Source: Deltaproteobacteria bacterium (GTDB lineage: Bacteria; Desulfobacterota; Syntrophia; Syntrophales; Smithellaceae). From it: DNA of 18,272 nucleotides. Under the pieces are notes generated by a model. That model saw nothing but the letters and a program-made list of their open reading frames with translations, searched no databases and was not told the origin of the DNA. Position numbers and translations under genes: made by a program. Below, in pieces: positions 8,502-15,381 of the stretch. The stretch covers positions 1-18,272 of the forward strand of contig JAGVUJ010000219.1 in assembly GCA_019136325.1 (NCBI GenBank), in the 5' to 3' direction. Within the stretch, counting starts at the first letter, position 1. Each line of letters starts with the position of its first letter.

Positions 8502-8530
8502 TTTATAGCTTAATTTCATTTTCAGCGCAA
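8502..8530 (-). promoter_or_regulatory. Promoter of the flavin reductase-rubredoxin gene
   Basis: Minus strand: -35 TTGCGC (plus positions 8525-8530), 17-base spacer, -10 TATAAA (8502-8507). Transcription would begin about 20 bases before the ATG, leaving a leader that is mostly the ribosome binding site. Confidence 0.45.
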
Positions 8531-8611
8531 ACAGAAATGAGCGGCCATGATCGTCCCGGAAAATGAATTAAACCCGTAATGCTTTGGAATGCTTACCGTC
8601 CCTTTTTTCTT

Positions 8612-8638
8612 TTGACAAAGCGGACCTTTTCCTATAAT
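8612..8638 (+). promoter_or_regulatory. Promoter candidate for the FabA-led cluster
   Basis: Perfect TTGACA (8612-8617) and perfect TATAAT (8633-8638), separated by only 15 bases. Sigma-70 promoters prefer 17, and short spacers often mark promoters that need an activator which twists the DNA, such as MerR-type regulators. Whether it is used that way is a guess. The leader to the FabA start would be about 130 bases. Confidence 0.5.
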
Positions 8639-8777
8639 TGACTCCCATCAGAGTAAAAAATCCGGCGTTCAAAATGACTGATCGTGTTTGTGATTGTCCG
8701 GACATTCAACGCATGTTTTGAAAAATATTTATGAGCGTTATCTAAACGATATCAAACGCATGAAGTGAAAAACCATT

Positions 8778-9368
8778 ATGAAATATCAGGAATATTTAAA
8801 ACGAGATCACTTTAATTTCGAAGAAGTTCTTGCTTTCGCTTACGGGAAGCTGGTTGATGACCCTCCTGAACATTTTGATGCTAAATTTCCGGTGCCTCCT
8901 TTTCTCATGGTTGATCGGATATTGTCGATTGAGAGCAACGGCAAGCAGGGGAAAATTGTCGCCGAACTGGATATCAAGCTGGATGCCTGGTATTTTCAAT
9001 GTCACTTTCCGGGCGATCCGGTGCAGCCCGGATGTCTGGGTGTGGACGCGATATGGCAGTTGCTTGGTTTTTTCTGCGTCTGGCGCGGCGCGCTGGGAAC
9101 GGGCCGGGCTCTGGGCTGCGGTGATGTTGCTTTCAACGGCCAGATTCGCCCTTTTAACAAATGTGCCCGGTTTGAAGTCGATGTGCGGCGGTATTCGTTA
9201 TTAAAAGAGTCCGGAGCCAGTATTGTCATCGGTGACGGTCGCATTTATATTGACGATGAACTGATTGCCACCGTGAACCAGGCTCGCACCGGCGTTTTTA
9301 AGGATATTGCTTATACGGATTATCCGCTGCGTTCTAAACATTCAATCGGCGGAATCATGGAACGTTAA
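8778..9368 (+). CDS. fabA: FabA-type 3-hydroxyacyl-ACP dehydratase
   Basis: 196-residue hotdog-fold dehydratase that removes water from a 3-hydroxyacyl-ACP. It matches FabA rather than FabZ: YFQCHFPGDPVQPGCLGVDA has the FabA catalytic pair His76 and Asp90, spaced 14 residues as in E. coli (His70, Asp84), followed by IWQLLGFF and GRALGCGDVAFNGQIRP. FabA can also isomerise trans-2 to cis-3 double bonds; whether this one does cannot be read from sequence. It is about 25 residues longer than E. coli FabA, mostly at the N-terminus and a C-terminal tail. It is the first gene of the co-directional cluster, which suggests it serves this pathway and not general fatty acid synthesis. The ribosome binding site before ATG 8778 is weak, but alternatives would cut conserved sequence. 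Confidence 0.88.
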   Translation: MKYQEYLKRDHFNFEEVLAFAYGKLVDDPPEHFDAKFPVPPFLMVDRILSIESNGKQGKIVAELDIKLDAWYFQCHFPGDPVQPGCLGVDAIWQLLGFFCVWRGALGTGRALGCGDVAFNGQIRPFNKCARFEVDVRRYSLLKESGASIVIGDGRIYIDDELIATVNQARTGVFKDIAYTDYPLRSKHSIGGIMER

Positions 9369-9384
9369 TGCAGCAGGGAATATT

Positions 9385-9768
9385 TTGAGCCTTATCAAAA
9401 GAACAGCCGTTTATTTTGCCCGGAAGGAATTCTGCAAAACAGCGATCAATGAATGCGCTGATTTGAGTTTTATCAGGGAACACCACACGGTTCCTGTCCT
9501 GATCGGCATTTTTCTGATTGTCGTCAGTTTTCTGATCGGCTTACCGGCGGTTTTTGCCGTTGGAATCATTGCCGCCTGGATCAGGAAACCGTTGATCGGC
9601 GCCATCGGGATTCCGGTGGTTTACGGACTTTCGTGGCTGCTGCTGATGCTGGGCATGTATCTGACCGGTCCGGATTACGCCCGGGCGCTGGGAAAGTGGC
9701 TTGTGAAAGTTGTCTTGGAAAAGATTCTCGGGGAAGAAGCGAAACGCATCGCCTCGCCTCAAAGTTGA
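9385..9768 (+). CDS. Small two-helix membrane protein of unknown family
   Basis: 127-residue protein I do not recognise. The N-terminal 35 residues are polar with two Cys, followed by two strongly hydrophobic segments (about 37-64 and 69-93) joined by a short RKP turn, and a basic amphipathic C-terminal tail. It therefore should be an inner-membrane hairpin protein. The start is placed at TTG 9385, 16 bases after the FabA stop, because GCAGGGA precedes it at suitable distance; the frame is open further upstream, but those codons overlap the FabA gene. Position between dehydratase and ACP genes suggests a membrane tether or a subunit for handing over the ACP-bound chain, which is inference only. 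Confidence 0.7.
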   Translation: MSLIKRTAVYFARKEFCKTAINECADLSFIREHHTVPVLIGIFLIVVSFLIGLPAVFAVGIIAAWIRKPLIGAIGIPVVYGLSWLLLMLGMYLTGPDYARALGKWLVKVVLEKILGEEAKRIASPQS

Positions 9769-9791
9769 AATATTGAAAACAGGAGTGCTAA

Positions 9792-10064
9792 ATGAGTCAG
9801 ATTGAAGAAATGGTAAGTGAACTCAAAGTTAAAATTATTGATACGCTGGGACTGATTGATGTCGCACCGGAAGACATCAAGGATGATGAGCGTCTGGTCG
9901 GCGGTGATCTGGGGATTGATTCCATCGATGTGCTGGAACTGGTGATGATGATTGAAAAGGATTACGGTGTTAAAATTGACAATAAAGAATTGGGCGTCAA
10001 GGTTTTTAAATCCGTCCGCGCCCTCGCCACGTACATTGCGCAACATCAGAAAAAGAAGAGTTAA
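9792..10064 (+). CDS. Acyl carrier protein (first of two)
   Basis: 90-residue ACP. The 4'-phosphopantetheine attachment site is Ser44 in LGIDSIDVLEL, followed by the usual acidic helix II (MMIEKDYGVKI). The motif DSID differs from the DSLD of housekeeping FabF/FabZ-serving ACPs, and the C-terminal tail is Lys-rich. AGGAG stands 7 bases before the ATG. It probably carries the growing chain for this cluster; division of labour with the ACP at 12917 is unknown. An inverted repeat lies just past its stop. Confidence 0.9.
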   Translation: MSQIEEMVSELKVKIIDTLGLIDVAPEDIKDDERLVGGDLGIDSIDVLELVMMIEKDYGVKIDNKELGVKVFKSVRALATYIAQHQKKKS

Positions 10065-10078
10065 GGGTCATCTGACTC

Positions 10079-10101
10079 GATGAATCATGATGCCATTCAT
10101 C
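10079..10101 (+). repeat. Inverted repeat after the first ACP gene
   Basis: GATGAAT (10079-10085) and ATTCATC (10095-10101) form a perfect 7-base stem with a 9-base loop, followed at a short distance by a T-rich stretch. It could weaken read-through or protect the upstream mRNA. It is too weak to call a full terminator. Confidence 0.4.
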
Positions 10102-10122
10102 CATGATCTTTATTTCTAATTT

Positions 10123-11472
10123 ATGAAAGTACTGCTCATTTCGGCCAATACCCTCAGAATCCCGTATCCGGTTTATCCGCTGGGGCTGGACTATGTGGCC
10201 GGTTGTCTGGATTCCCGCTATCAGACCAGGATTGCCGATTTGAACGATTTTTCCAGTCCGGAAACTCTGGAGGCGATGATCGGCGAATTTTCTCCCGACG
10301 TTGCCGGGATATCCATTAGAAACATCGACAACACCGATGTGCTCAACTGCCGCAGTTTCCTGCCGGAATATCAAACCTTAATCGGCCGGATCAGAAAAAA
10401 ATCAGAAGCAAAAATAATCCTGGGCGGCAGCGGTTTTACGATTTTTCCCGTTGAATTCATGCAGGCGCTGGATGCTGATTACGGAATCGTTGGTGAAGGC
10501 GAAAGACTTGCGCTGCTTCTGGACGCACTGGAGAAAAACGAGGATGTCCTTCACATACCCGGTGTCCTGGCAAAAGATAAAACAGAAATCGTTTATGAAC
10601 CGTATAGCGGAACAATCAGCAGGCATTTTGATCCTGAAGAAACGCACACACGCTTTTACCTTGCTTACGGAGGCATGCTTAATCTCCAGACAAAAAGGGG
10701 ATGCCCCTTTCATTGCGGTTACTGCACCTATCCCCATATTGAAGGCGGCAAGATGCGATTCTATGATCCGGATGAGATTGCCCGCAGCGCACGCGCGTTG
10801 CAGGATGCCGGAGCTAAATACATTTTCATTACCGATTCCGCCTTCAATGCCAGCTATGAGCACAGCGCCCGGGTGGCGAAGGCTTTCATGAAGGCGGGCG
10901 TGTCCATCCCCTGGGGAGGTTTTTTTGTCCCCACCGTTCCTCCGGCCGATTACTTCAACTGTCTGGCGGATGCCGGTTTGACCCATGTGGAATTCGGCAC
11001 CGAATCTTTATCCGATCCGGTGCTTCAAAATCTGCATAAACCTTTCAAATCGGAAAATGTTTTTAAAGCGCAACAGGGAGCGCTGGAAGCCGGATTGCAT
11101 ATTGCGCATTATTTCCTGCTGGGCGGTCCCGGCGAGAACAGGGAAACACTGCAGACAACCCTGACGGGAATCGATAAACTGGAAAAAGCGGTTTTCTTTT
11201 TTTTCTGCGGCATTCGCATTTATCCGCACACGGCGCTGTATGATGTTGCCGTGCGTGAAGGCCAGATTAAAGCGCAGGATAATATTCTTCCTCCCGTATT
11301 TTACCGTTCGCAGGGAATAACCGTTGAAGACATTATGAAGACGGTGGAAAAACATGCCAACGGCCGGTTAAACTGGCTGATCGGCGCCGGCGAAGCCAAG
11401 GCCACACGCATCCTGCCGAAACTTTACAGACGCGGATTTACCGGACCGTTGTGGGAGTATCTGATTCAGTAA
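10123..11472 (+). CDS. B12-binding-type radical SAM enzyme
   Basis: 449 residues. The N-terminal 135 residues have the fold pattern of a cobalamin-binding domain (KVLLISAN start, YPLGLDYVAGCL, then IILGGSGFTIFP and DYGIVGEGE), followed by a radical SAM domain with the [4Fe-4S] ligands Cys194, Cys198, Cys201 in CPFHCGYC and conserved GGPGE and FGTES elements. Such enzymes often methylate unreactive carbons or perform ring chemistry using a 5'-deoxyadenosyl radical. The DxHxxG cobalamin-ligand motif is absent, as in many base-off members of this class, so B12 use is likely but not certain. In this setting the substrate is probably an ACP-bound or free acyl chain. Start ATG 10123 lacks a strong ribosome binding site, but the protein begins directly with the first beta strand, so it fits. 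Confidence 0.88.
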   Translation: MKVLLISANTLRIPYPVYPLGLDYVAGCLDSRYQTRIADLNDFSSPETLEAMIGEFSPDVAGISIRNIDNTDVLNCRSFLPEYQTLIGRIRKKSEAKIILGGSGFTIFPVEFMQALDADYGIVGEGERLALLLDALEKNEDVLHIPGVLAKDKTEIVYEPYSGTISRHFDPEETHTRFYLAYGGMLNLQTKRGCPFHCGYCTYPHIEGGKMRFYDPDEIARSARALQDAGAKYIFITDSAFNASYEHSARVAKAFMKAGVSIPWGGFFVPTVPPADYFNCLADAGLTHVEFGTESLSDPVLQNLHKPFKSENVFKAQQGALEAGLHIAHYFLLGGPGENRETLQTTLTGIDKLEKAVFFFFCGIRIYPHTALYDVAVREGQIKAQDNILPPVFYRSQGITVEDIMKTVEKHANGRLNWLIGAGEAKATRILPKLYRRGFTGPLWEYLIQ

Positions 11473-11488
11473 AAGCGACATTGTAATG

Positions 11489-11560
11489 GTCATTTCGGGG
11501 AACGAAGAGACGACAAATCTTTTTCTGCACAGGAAGATGTCTCCCTTTGGCCGACATGAC
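11489..11560. repeat. REP-like imperfect palindrome
   Basis: GTCATTTCGG (11489-11498) pairs with CCGACATGAC (11551-11560) in nine of ten positions. Inside, an AAATCTT segment near 11515 faces AAGATGT near 11533, and the parts between also pair partly, around a loop near 11525. Outer arms of the GTCATTTCG/CGAAATGAC kind are typical of dispersed intergenic palindromes in many Gram-negative genomes. It fills the gap between the radical SAM and deacetylase genes and could form a long hairpin in the mRNA. An apparently degenerate half copy starts at 4931. Confidence 0.6.
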
Positions 11561-11581
11561 AGGCACGTTAAAAGGTTATCC

Positions 11582-12379
11582 ATGAATAATCGATCTTCAT
11601 CTTTCAGTCCCGCTCAAATCACCGGAATAATTCTTCTGCTTGTCGCGGCGGTGCTCTTTTTTTTCAATCCGCTGATTGCGGCAGCCGTCGCCTTTTTTTA
11701 CATTGTTGTTTGTGTTGCCGCTTCGTTTTTCCCGCAAAGCAGCTTTTATTTGCCTGTCATCAGCCGCGGCCACACCGGCAAAAATTTGGTTTCGCTGACT
11801 TTCGATGACGGCCCGTCCGAACCGACGACAAAACAAATACTGGATTTGCTGGACCAATATTCGGCCAAGGCGACTTTTTTTGTTTCCGGCGTCAATGCCT
11901 TAAAGCATCCGCAAATAATCAGCGAGATCATCTCCCGCGGCCATACCGTCGGCAATCATTCGTTCCATCACAATCCGTTTTTGATGCTGGGCGGTTACAA
12001 TTATCTTTATGGGGAGATCTTTCGGACTCAGGAAATTTTACAACACATGGGCATCAACCCGCTGATCTTTCGGCCACCGGTGGGAATCATCAGCCCCAAA
12101 CTGCCGTCCGTTCTGAATAAACTGGAAATGTTCTGCGTGACGTTCAGTTGCCGCGCCGGTGACTTCGGCAATCGCCGTGTTAACCATCTCAGTTCAAGCA
12201 TTCTTGAAAAAGTTAAAGCCGACGATATAATATTACTGCATGATGCATCGCCACGCAGCGGGGAAGCCCAGACTGTGTTATTAGGCGAAATCGAAAAGAT
12301 ATTGCAGGGACTCAATCATCACGGTTTCAAAGTCGTTCCTCTTGCCGATTTGATCGGCAGACACGTATCATCCACATGA
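11582..12379 (+). CDS. Membrane-anchored polysaccharide deacetylase (NodB-type)
   Basis: 265-residue carbohydrate esterase family 4 protein. Two N-terminal hydrophobic segments (about 12-30 and 31-49) anchor it to the membrane. The NodB domain has all main motifs: SLTFDDGPS (Asp75 as base, Asp76 as metal ligand), NHSFHH (His126 and His130 as metal ligands), RPPVG and LLHDASP. Such enzymes remove N-acetyl or other acyl groups from amino sugars. Its place inside a fatty-acid-like cluster suggests a glycolipid or another amide-bearing product, but that is inference. The start is placed at ATG 11582, preceded by AAAGG at 6 bases; the upstream in-frame codons lie in the palindrome. Confidence 0.85.
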   Translation: MNNRSSSFSPAQITGIILLLVAAVLFFFNPLIAAAVAFFYIVVCVAASFFPQSSFYLPVISRGHTGKNLVSLTFDDGPSEPTTKQILDLLDQYSAKATFFVSGVNALKHPQIISEIISRGHTVGNHSFHHNPFLMLGGYNYLYGEIFRTQEILQHMGINPLIFRPPVGIISPKLPSVLNKLEMFCVTFSCRAGDFGNRRVNHLSSSILEKVKADDIILLHDASPRSGEAQTVLLGEIEKILQGLNHHGFKVVPLADLIGRHVSST

Positions 12380-12511
12380 TGTAACCTCACGTCATCAATA
12401 ATTAATGGTTGACCTTGTAAAAAAATTTTGATTGAAGAATCAAACAATGATATGAATTTCCACTTTTTTGGTGAAGGTTTAACGAAGACGGAAGCCAATG
12501 AGGTATGTTGA
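12380..12511. other. AT-rich gap with inverted repeat and possible internal promoter
   Basis: 132 bases, more AT-rich than the surrounding genes. TTTGATT (12427-12433) and AATCAAA (12438-12444) form a perfect 7-base inverted repeat with a 4-base loop. Overlapping it, TTGATT (12428-12433), a 17-base spacer and TATGAA (12451-12456) form a modest sigma-70-like promoter. The second half of the cluster may thus be transcribed independently, with the repeat as a possible operator. Confidence 0.4.
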
Positions 12512-12877
12512 TTGGAAAATCAATGGAATTTGTTAAAGGAAGTAAAAGAAACAAATAATAATGATATTGAAGCTTTGGCGAATGTTCCGGCTGATTCTTC
12601 GTGGTTTTCGGGACATTTTCCGGGTGAACCGATTCTTCCGGGAATAGCATTGGTTCATCTGGTCAAACAGGTGATTGCCCGAGGGAGGCAAAAAAAAAGA
12701 GAAAAACTGCAATTTTATGCTCTCAGAAGGATCCGGTTTACTCAGCCGGTGCGGCCGGGAGATTCATTGTCGGTAAATATAAACGCTGAAGATGCAGGGG
12801 AAGAAATTCTGTTCCACTTTAAAGTTGTCTGCCGGGGAAACATTGTCAGCAGTGGAATGATTGCCGCAAAAAAATAG
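12512..12877 (+). CDS. FabZ-like hotdog protein with altered active site
   Basis: 121-residue protein aligned over its full length with FabZ-type 3-hydroxyacyl-ACP dehydratases: SGHFPGEPILPGIALVHLVK carries the catalytic His35, and RRIRFTQPVRPGDSL and the final GMIAAKK match the family. The catalytic acid 14 residues after the His (Glu68 in E. coli FabZ, Asp in ApeI-like proteins) is His49 here. It may be a partner for an active dehydratase, an ACP-binding scaffold, or an enzyme with a changed mechanism. The start codon is TTG 12512, supported by GAGGT seven bases upstream; an ATG at 12505 leads to a quick stop in another frame. It is followed after 39 bases by the second ACP gene. Confidence 0.82.
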   Translation: MENQWNLLKEVKETNNNDIEALANVPADSSWFSGHFPGEPILPGIALVHLVKQVIARGRQKKREKLQFYALRRIRFTQPVRPGDSLSVNINAEDAGEEILFHFKVVCRGNIVSSGMIAAKK

Positions 12878-12916
12878 AATGGTAAAAAAATATAAATAAG
12901 TCGAATAAGGAGGAAC

Positions 12917-13192
12917 ATGATGCCTGCAAGTTATGATATCAAAGGCATTATAAGGCGCGTAGCCGAAATCATTATTGATGAGTTGAAACTGGAAGATGTG
13001 ACTGCAGATACCTTTAGTCCGGATATGGATCTGGTTGATGAACTGGGGATTGACAGCATGGATCTGGCGACGATCGCTCTGGTTCTGCAGGATGAATACA
13101 GAATTACGATCGATGAAGACGATTATCCCACATTGAAGACCATTCGTCTCATCTCCGAATATATTAAGGAGAAACTGCCTGTCAGACATTAA
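12917..13192 (+). CDS. Acyl carrier protein (second of two)
   Basis: About 90-residue carrier protein with phosphopantetheine site Ser47 in LGIDSMDLATI and an acidic C-terminal half. It is clearly different from the ACP at 9792 (DSMDLATIAL against DSIDVLELVM), so the two probably have different partners. A strong ribosome binding site, AAGGAGG, precedes two adjacent ATG codons; the second (12920) has better spacing. The gene ends 4 bases before the next radical SAM gene, implying translational coupling. Confidence 0.88.
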   Translation: MMPASYDIKGIIRRVAEIIIDELKLEDVTADTFSPDMDLVDELGIDSMDLATIALVLQDEYRITIDEDDYPTLKTIRLISEYIKEKLPVRH

Positions 13193-13196
13193 TGCA

Positions 13197-14291
13197 ATGA
13201 AGCAAAGGGGTATGCCGGTTAACAATAACGTAGCCACGGAATCATCCAAACCGAAATTTTCCGACCTTTTAGCGCATCCGGACGTCAAAGCACGCTGGGA
13301 GAAAGTCAGAAAATATTTTTTTCTGCGCGAATCGACGTACGACATGTCCAATCGCTGCAATATCCGTTGCGACGGATGCTACTATTATGAAGGTGAAAAA
13401 CAGTTTGCCCGGGAGGTGTCGGATGTTGAGGCGTGGCGCGAGCTGATGCGTGCGGAAAAAGCACGCGGGATTACCTATGTCGTGCTGGCCGGCGCCGAGC
13501 CGTCTCTGGTGCCGGCGTTGCTGGAGGTCTGTTATCAGGAAATGCCGCTGGGCAGTATTGCCACGAACGGTTTTAAAAAAATACCGGAATCCGTCGGTTA
13601 CAAACTGCACGTTTCCGTCTGGGGCAATGATGAAACCAGCCTGAAAATCAGGAAGGCGAAAAACCTTTTGAAAAAACAGATTGAAAATTACGAAAACGAT
13701 CCGCGGGCGGTTTTTGTCTATACGTTTACGCGGGACAATATTGACGAGGTGAACGACGTCACGGAAGCGCTTGTCGCTCATAACTGCAAACTGACGTTTA
13801 ATGTTTTTTCTGCTCCGGTCGGTTACGATGGAAGGCTTCGGCATGATGATGAATCACTCGGGCGGACCCGACAGACGATGATCGGGCTTTTGCGGAAATA
13901 TCCGCGCCATGTCCTTTTTTCTGTTTATAATGCCGTGGCGCACACTCACACAAAAGGATTGCACGATCTATACCGTTGCTCCTATCCCCGTCAGAATCCC
14001 TCGCAGGATATCGGCTTGGGCAGGTCTTTCCGCCAGTACAGGACGGATTTGAACTGGGACCGGTCGGTTGCCTGCTGTGTGCCGGACACGGATTGCGTGG
14101 ACTGCCGCCATTACGCCGCCGGCTCCGCGGTGGTCACGGCGCGACTTTATCGCCACGTGAATAATCTGGACACCTTTAAATCGTGGCTGGATTATGTCGA
14201 TACTTATCTGGCGGTATGGGTCATGGGCTATGAAAAAGACGACAATCTTTGTCATGAAATTATAGAACCGCCCTATGCGGCGACATCATAA
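13197..14291 (+). CDS. Radical SAM enzyme with C-terminal cysteine cluster (paralogue A)
   Basis: 364 residues. Radical SAM ligands are Cys54, Cys58, Cys61 in RCNIRCDGC, preceded by TYDMSN, and followed by VVLAGAEPSL (the GGEP position) and IATNGF. A second cysteine set lies at Cys261 (YRCSYP), Cys293-Cys294, Cys300 and Cys303, a likely site for one auxiliary Fe-S cluster, in the manner of SPASM or Twitch domains, though the spacing does not match a textbook SPASM motif. The chemistry is unknown; auxiliary clusters are common in enzymes that dehydrogenate or cross-link. The next gene is a paralogue. Start 13197 overlaps no other gene; ATG 13212 is an alternative, and neither has a good ribosome binding site, in keeping with coupling to the ACP gene 4 bases upstream. 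Confidence 0.88.
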   Translation: MKQRGMPVNNNVATESSKPKFSDLLAHPDVKARWEKVRKYFFLRESTYDMSNRCNIRCDGCYYYEGEKQFAREVSDVEAWRELMRAEKARGITYVVLAGAEPSLVPALLEVCYQEMPLGSIATNGFKKIPESVGYKLHVSVWGNDETSLKIRKAKNLLKKQIENYENDPRAVFVYTFTRDNIDEVNDVTEALVAHNCKLTFNVFSAPVGYDGRLRHDDESLGRTRQTMIGLLRKYPRHVLFSVYNAVAHTHTKGLHDLYRCSYPRQNPSQDIGLGRSFRQYRTDLNWDRSVACCVPDTDCVDCRHYAAGSAVVTARLYRHVNNLDTFKSWLDYVDTYLAVWVMGYEKDDNLCHEIIEPPYAATS

Positions 14292-14311
14292 AAATATAGT
14301 GTTGTTTCGTT

Positions 14312-14343
14312 CCGGCACGCGCGACCTGCAGATGACGTGTCGG
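14312..14343 (+). repeat. Hairpin between the two radical SAM genes
   Basis: CCGGCACG (14312-14319) and CGTGTCGG (14336-14343) can pair over 8 positions including one G-U in RNA, around 16 bases. It lies in the 80-base gap and is not followed by a T-run, so it is not a terminator. It may tune expression of the second enzyme. Confidence 0.3.
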
Positions 14344-14371
14344 ACCGGAATAACATAAACAGGAAGGATAG

Positions 14372-15370
14372 ATGAAGACAGTCAGTTCCCTGCTGGACAA
14401 AGAATGGCATGATCGATACAGACGGATTTCCAGTCTGAACATTCGCAGTTCAATCTACGACGTTACCAATCGCTGTAATTTGCGCTGCAAGGGTTGTTTT
14501 TTCTTTTCTTCGGGAGAACATGAAGCGGCTCCGGAAGAAATGGACATCAAAAAATGGGAAGCATTTATCGACCGTGAAAAAGAGCGTGGCGTCAACCTGG
14601 CGATTCTGATCGGCGGAGAACCGACGCTCTGCCTTGACCGCGTCGAAGCCTTTTATAAACGTCTGCCCACCTATTGCGCCACCAACGGTCTGATCAAGGT
14701 TCCCCGGGATAAGTTTCCCGATATGATGGTAGGAATTTCTCTCTGGGGCAGCGCTGAAGATGAAAAGATTCTCCGCGGACGCGATACCTTTGCCGTCTCG
14801 AGTAAAAATTATGAGGGTGACGCTTACACCTACTATCTCTATACCATCACGCCGCGTCAGGTGGGCAAGATCGAGCCGGTCATCAAAAGAATCGCCGATG
14901 TCGGTCTGAAAGTTCATTTGCAGCTTTTGTCCAACGACGAAGGCGTGGACGGATTTTCCTGGCGGGAAGAAGAACTGAACGATTTACGTTTTGAAATGGA
15001 TGAAATGCTCGACCGGTATCCGCGCACGGTCATTTCCTGCAAATATTATCATGAAATCATCACCACCGGTAAAATGATGGGCCGGACATTCGGCTGGCAG
15101 GAATGCCCTTCCGTGACCGAAGCCCTGGACAACAGAGCCAGCCGGCCGAGGCGCCTGATTCACTTTGCCCGCTGGGCATCCGATTTGAAAACCGTTCATC
15201 GCTGCTGCACGTCGGCGACCCGCGACTGTTCCACCTGCAAGGACGGCGCAGCGCATATGAGCTGGGTCATGGTCAACAAACGCGAACATTTGAAATCAAC
15301 ACGCGATCTGCAAAACTGGATTGAAGTTTACGAGATGTTTGCCAAACTGTATCACTTTATTCCTTGGTAA
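14372..15370 (+). CDS. Radical SAM enzyme with C-terminal cysteine cluster (paralogue B)
   Basis: 332 residues, paralogous to the preceding gene product along its length. Radical SAM ligands are Cys35, Cys39, Cys42 in RCNLRCKGC; LAILIGGEPTL and CATNGLIKVP follow at matching positions, as do GISLWGS (VSVWGN in the neighbour) and RYPRTV (KYPRHV). The C-terminal cysteines are conserved: Cys245 (QECPS), Cys278-Cys279, Cys286 and Cys289. It is shorter by about 20 residues at the N-terminus and also at the C-terminus. The two proteins may form a heterodimer or act in sequence on related positions of one substrate. AGGAAGG precedes the ATG, so its translation is independent of the first gene. Confidence 0.88.
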   Translation: MKTVSSLLDKEWHDRYRRISSLNIRSSIYDVTNRCNLRCKGCFFFSSGEHEAAPEEMDIKKWEAFIDREKERGVNLAILIGGEPTLCLDRVEAFYKRLPTYCATNGLIKVPRDKFPDMMVGISLWGSAEDEKILRGRDTFAVSSKNYEGDAYTYYLYTITPRQVGKIEPVIKRIADVGLKVHLQLLSNDEGVDGFSWREEELNDLRFEMDEMLDRYPRTVISCKYYHEIITTGKMMGRTFGWQECPSVTEALDNRASRPRRLIHFARWASDLKTVHRCCTSATRDCSTCKDGAAHMSWVMVNKREHLKSTRDLQNWIEVYEMFAKLYHFIPW

Positions 15371-15381
15371 TACCCCATAAA

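Larger units (their letters stand above)
8473..8777. other. Divergent promoter region upstream of the lipid cluster
   Basis: 305 bases without a gene, holding the promoters of both the flavin reductase-rubredoxin gene and the FabA-led cluster. Past the plus-strand promoter there is a leader of about 130 bases, longer than needed. It contains a direct repeat of AACGCATG (8708-8715 and 8755-8762), a GTCCGGAC palindrome near 8696, and a GCGTT/AACGC inverted repeat (8735-8739, 8755-8759). No known riboswitch family is recognised. Confidence 0.5.
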
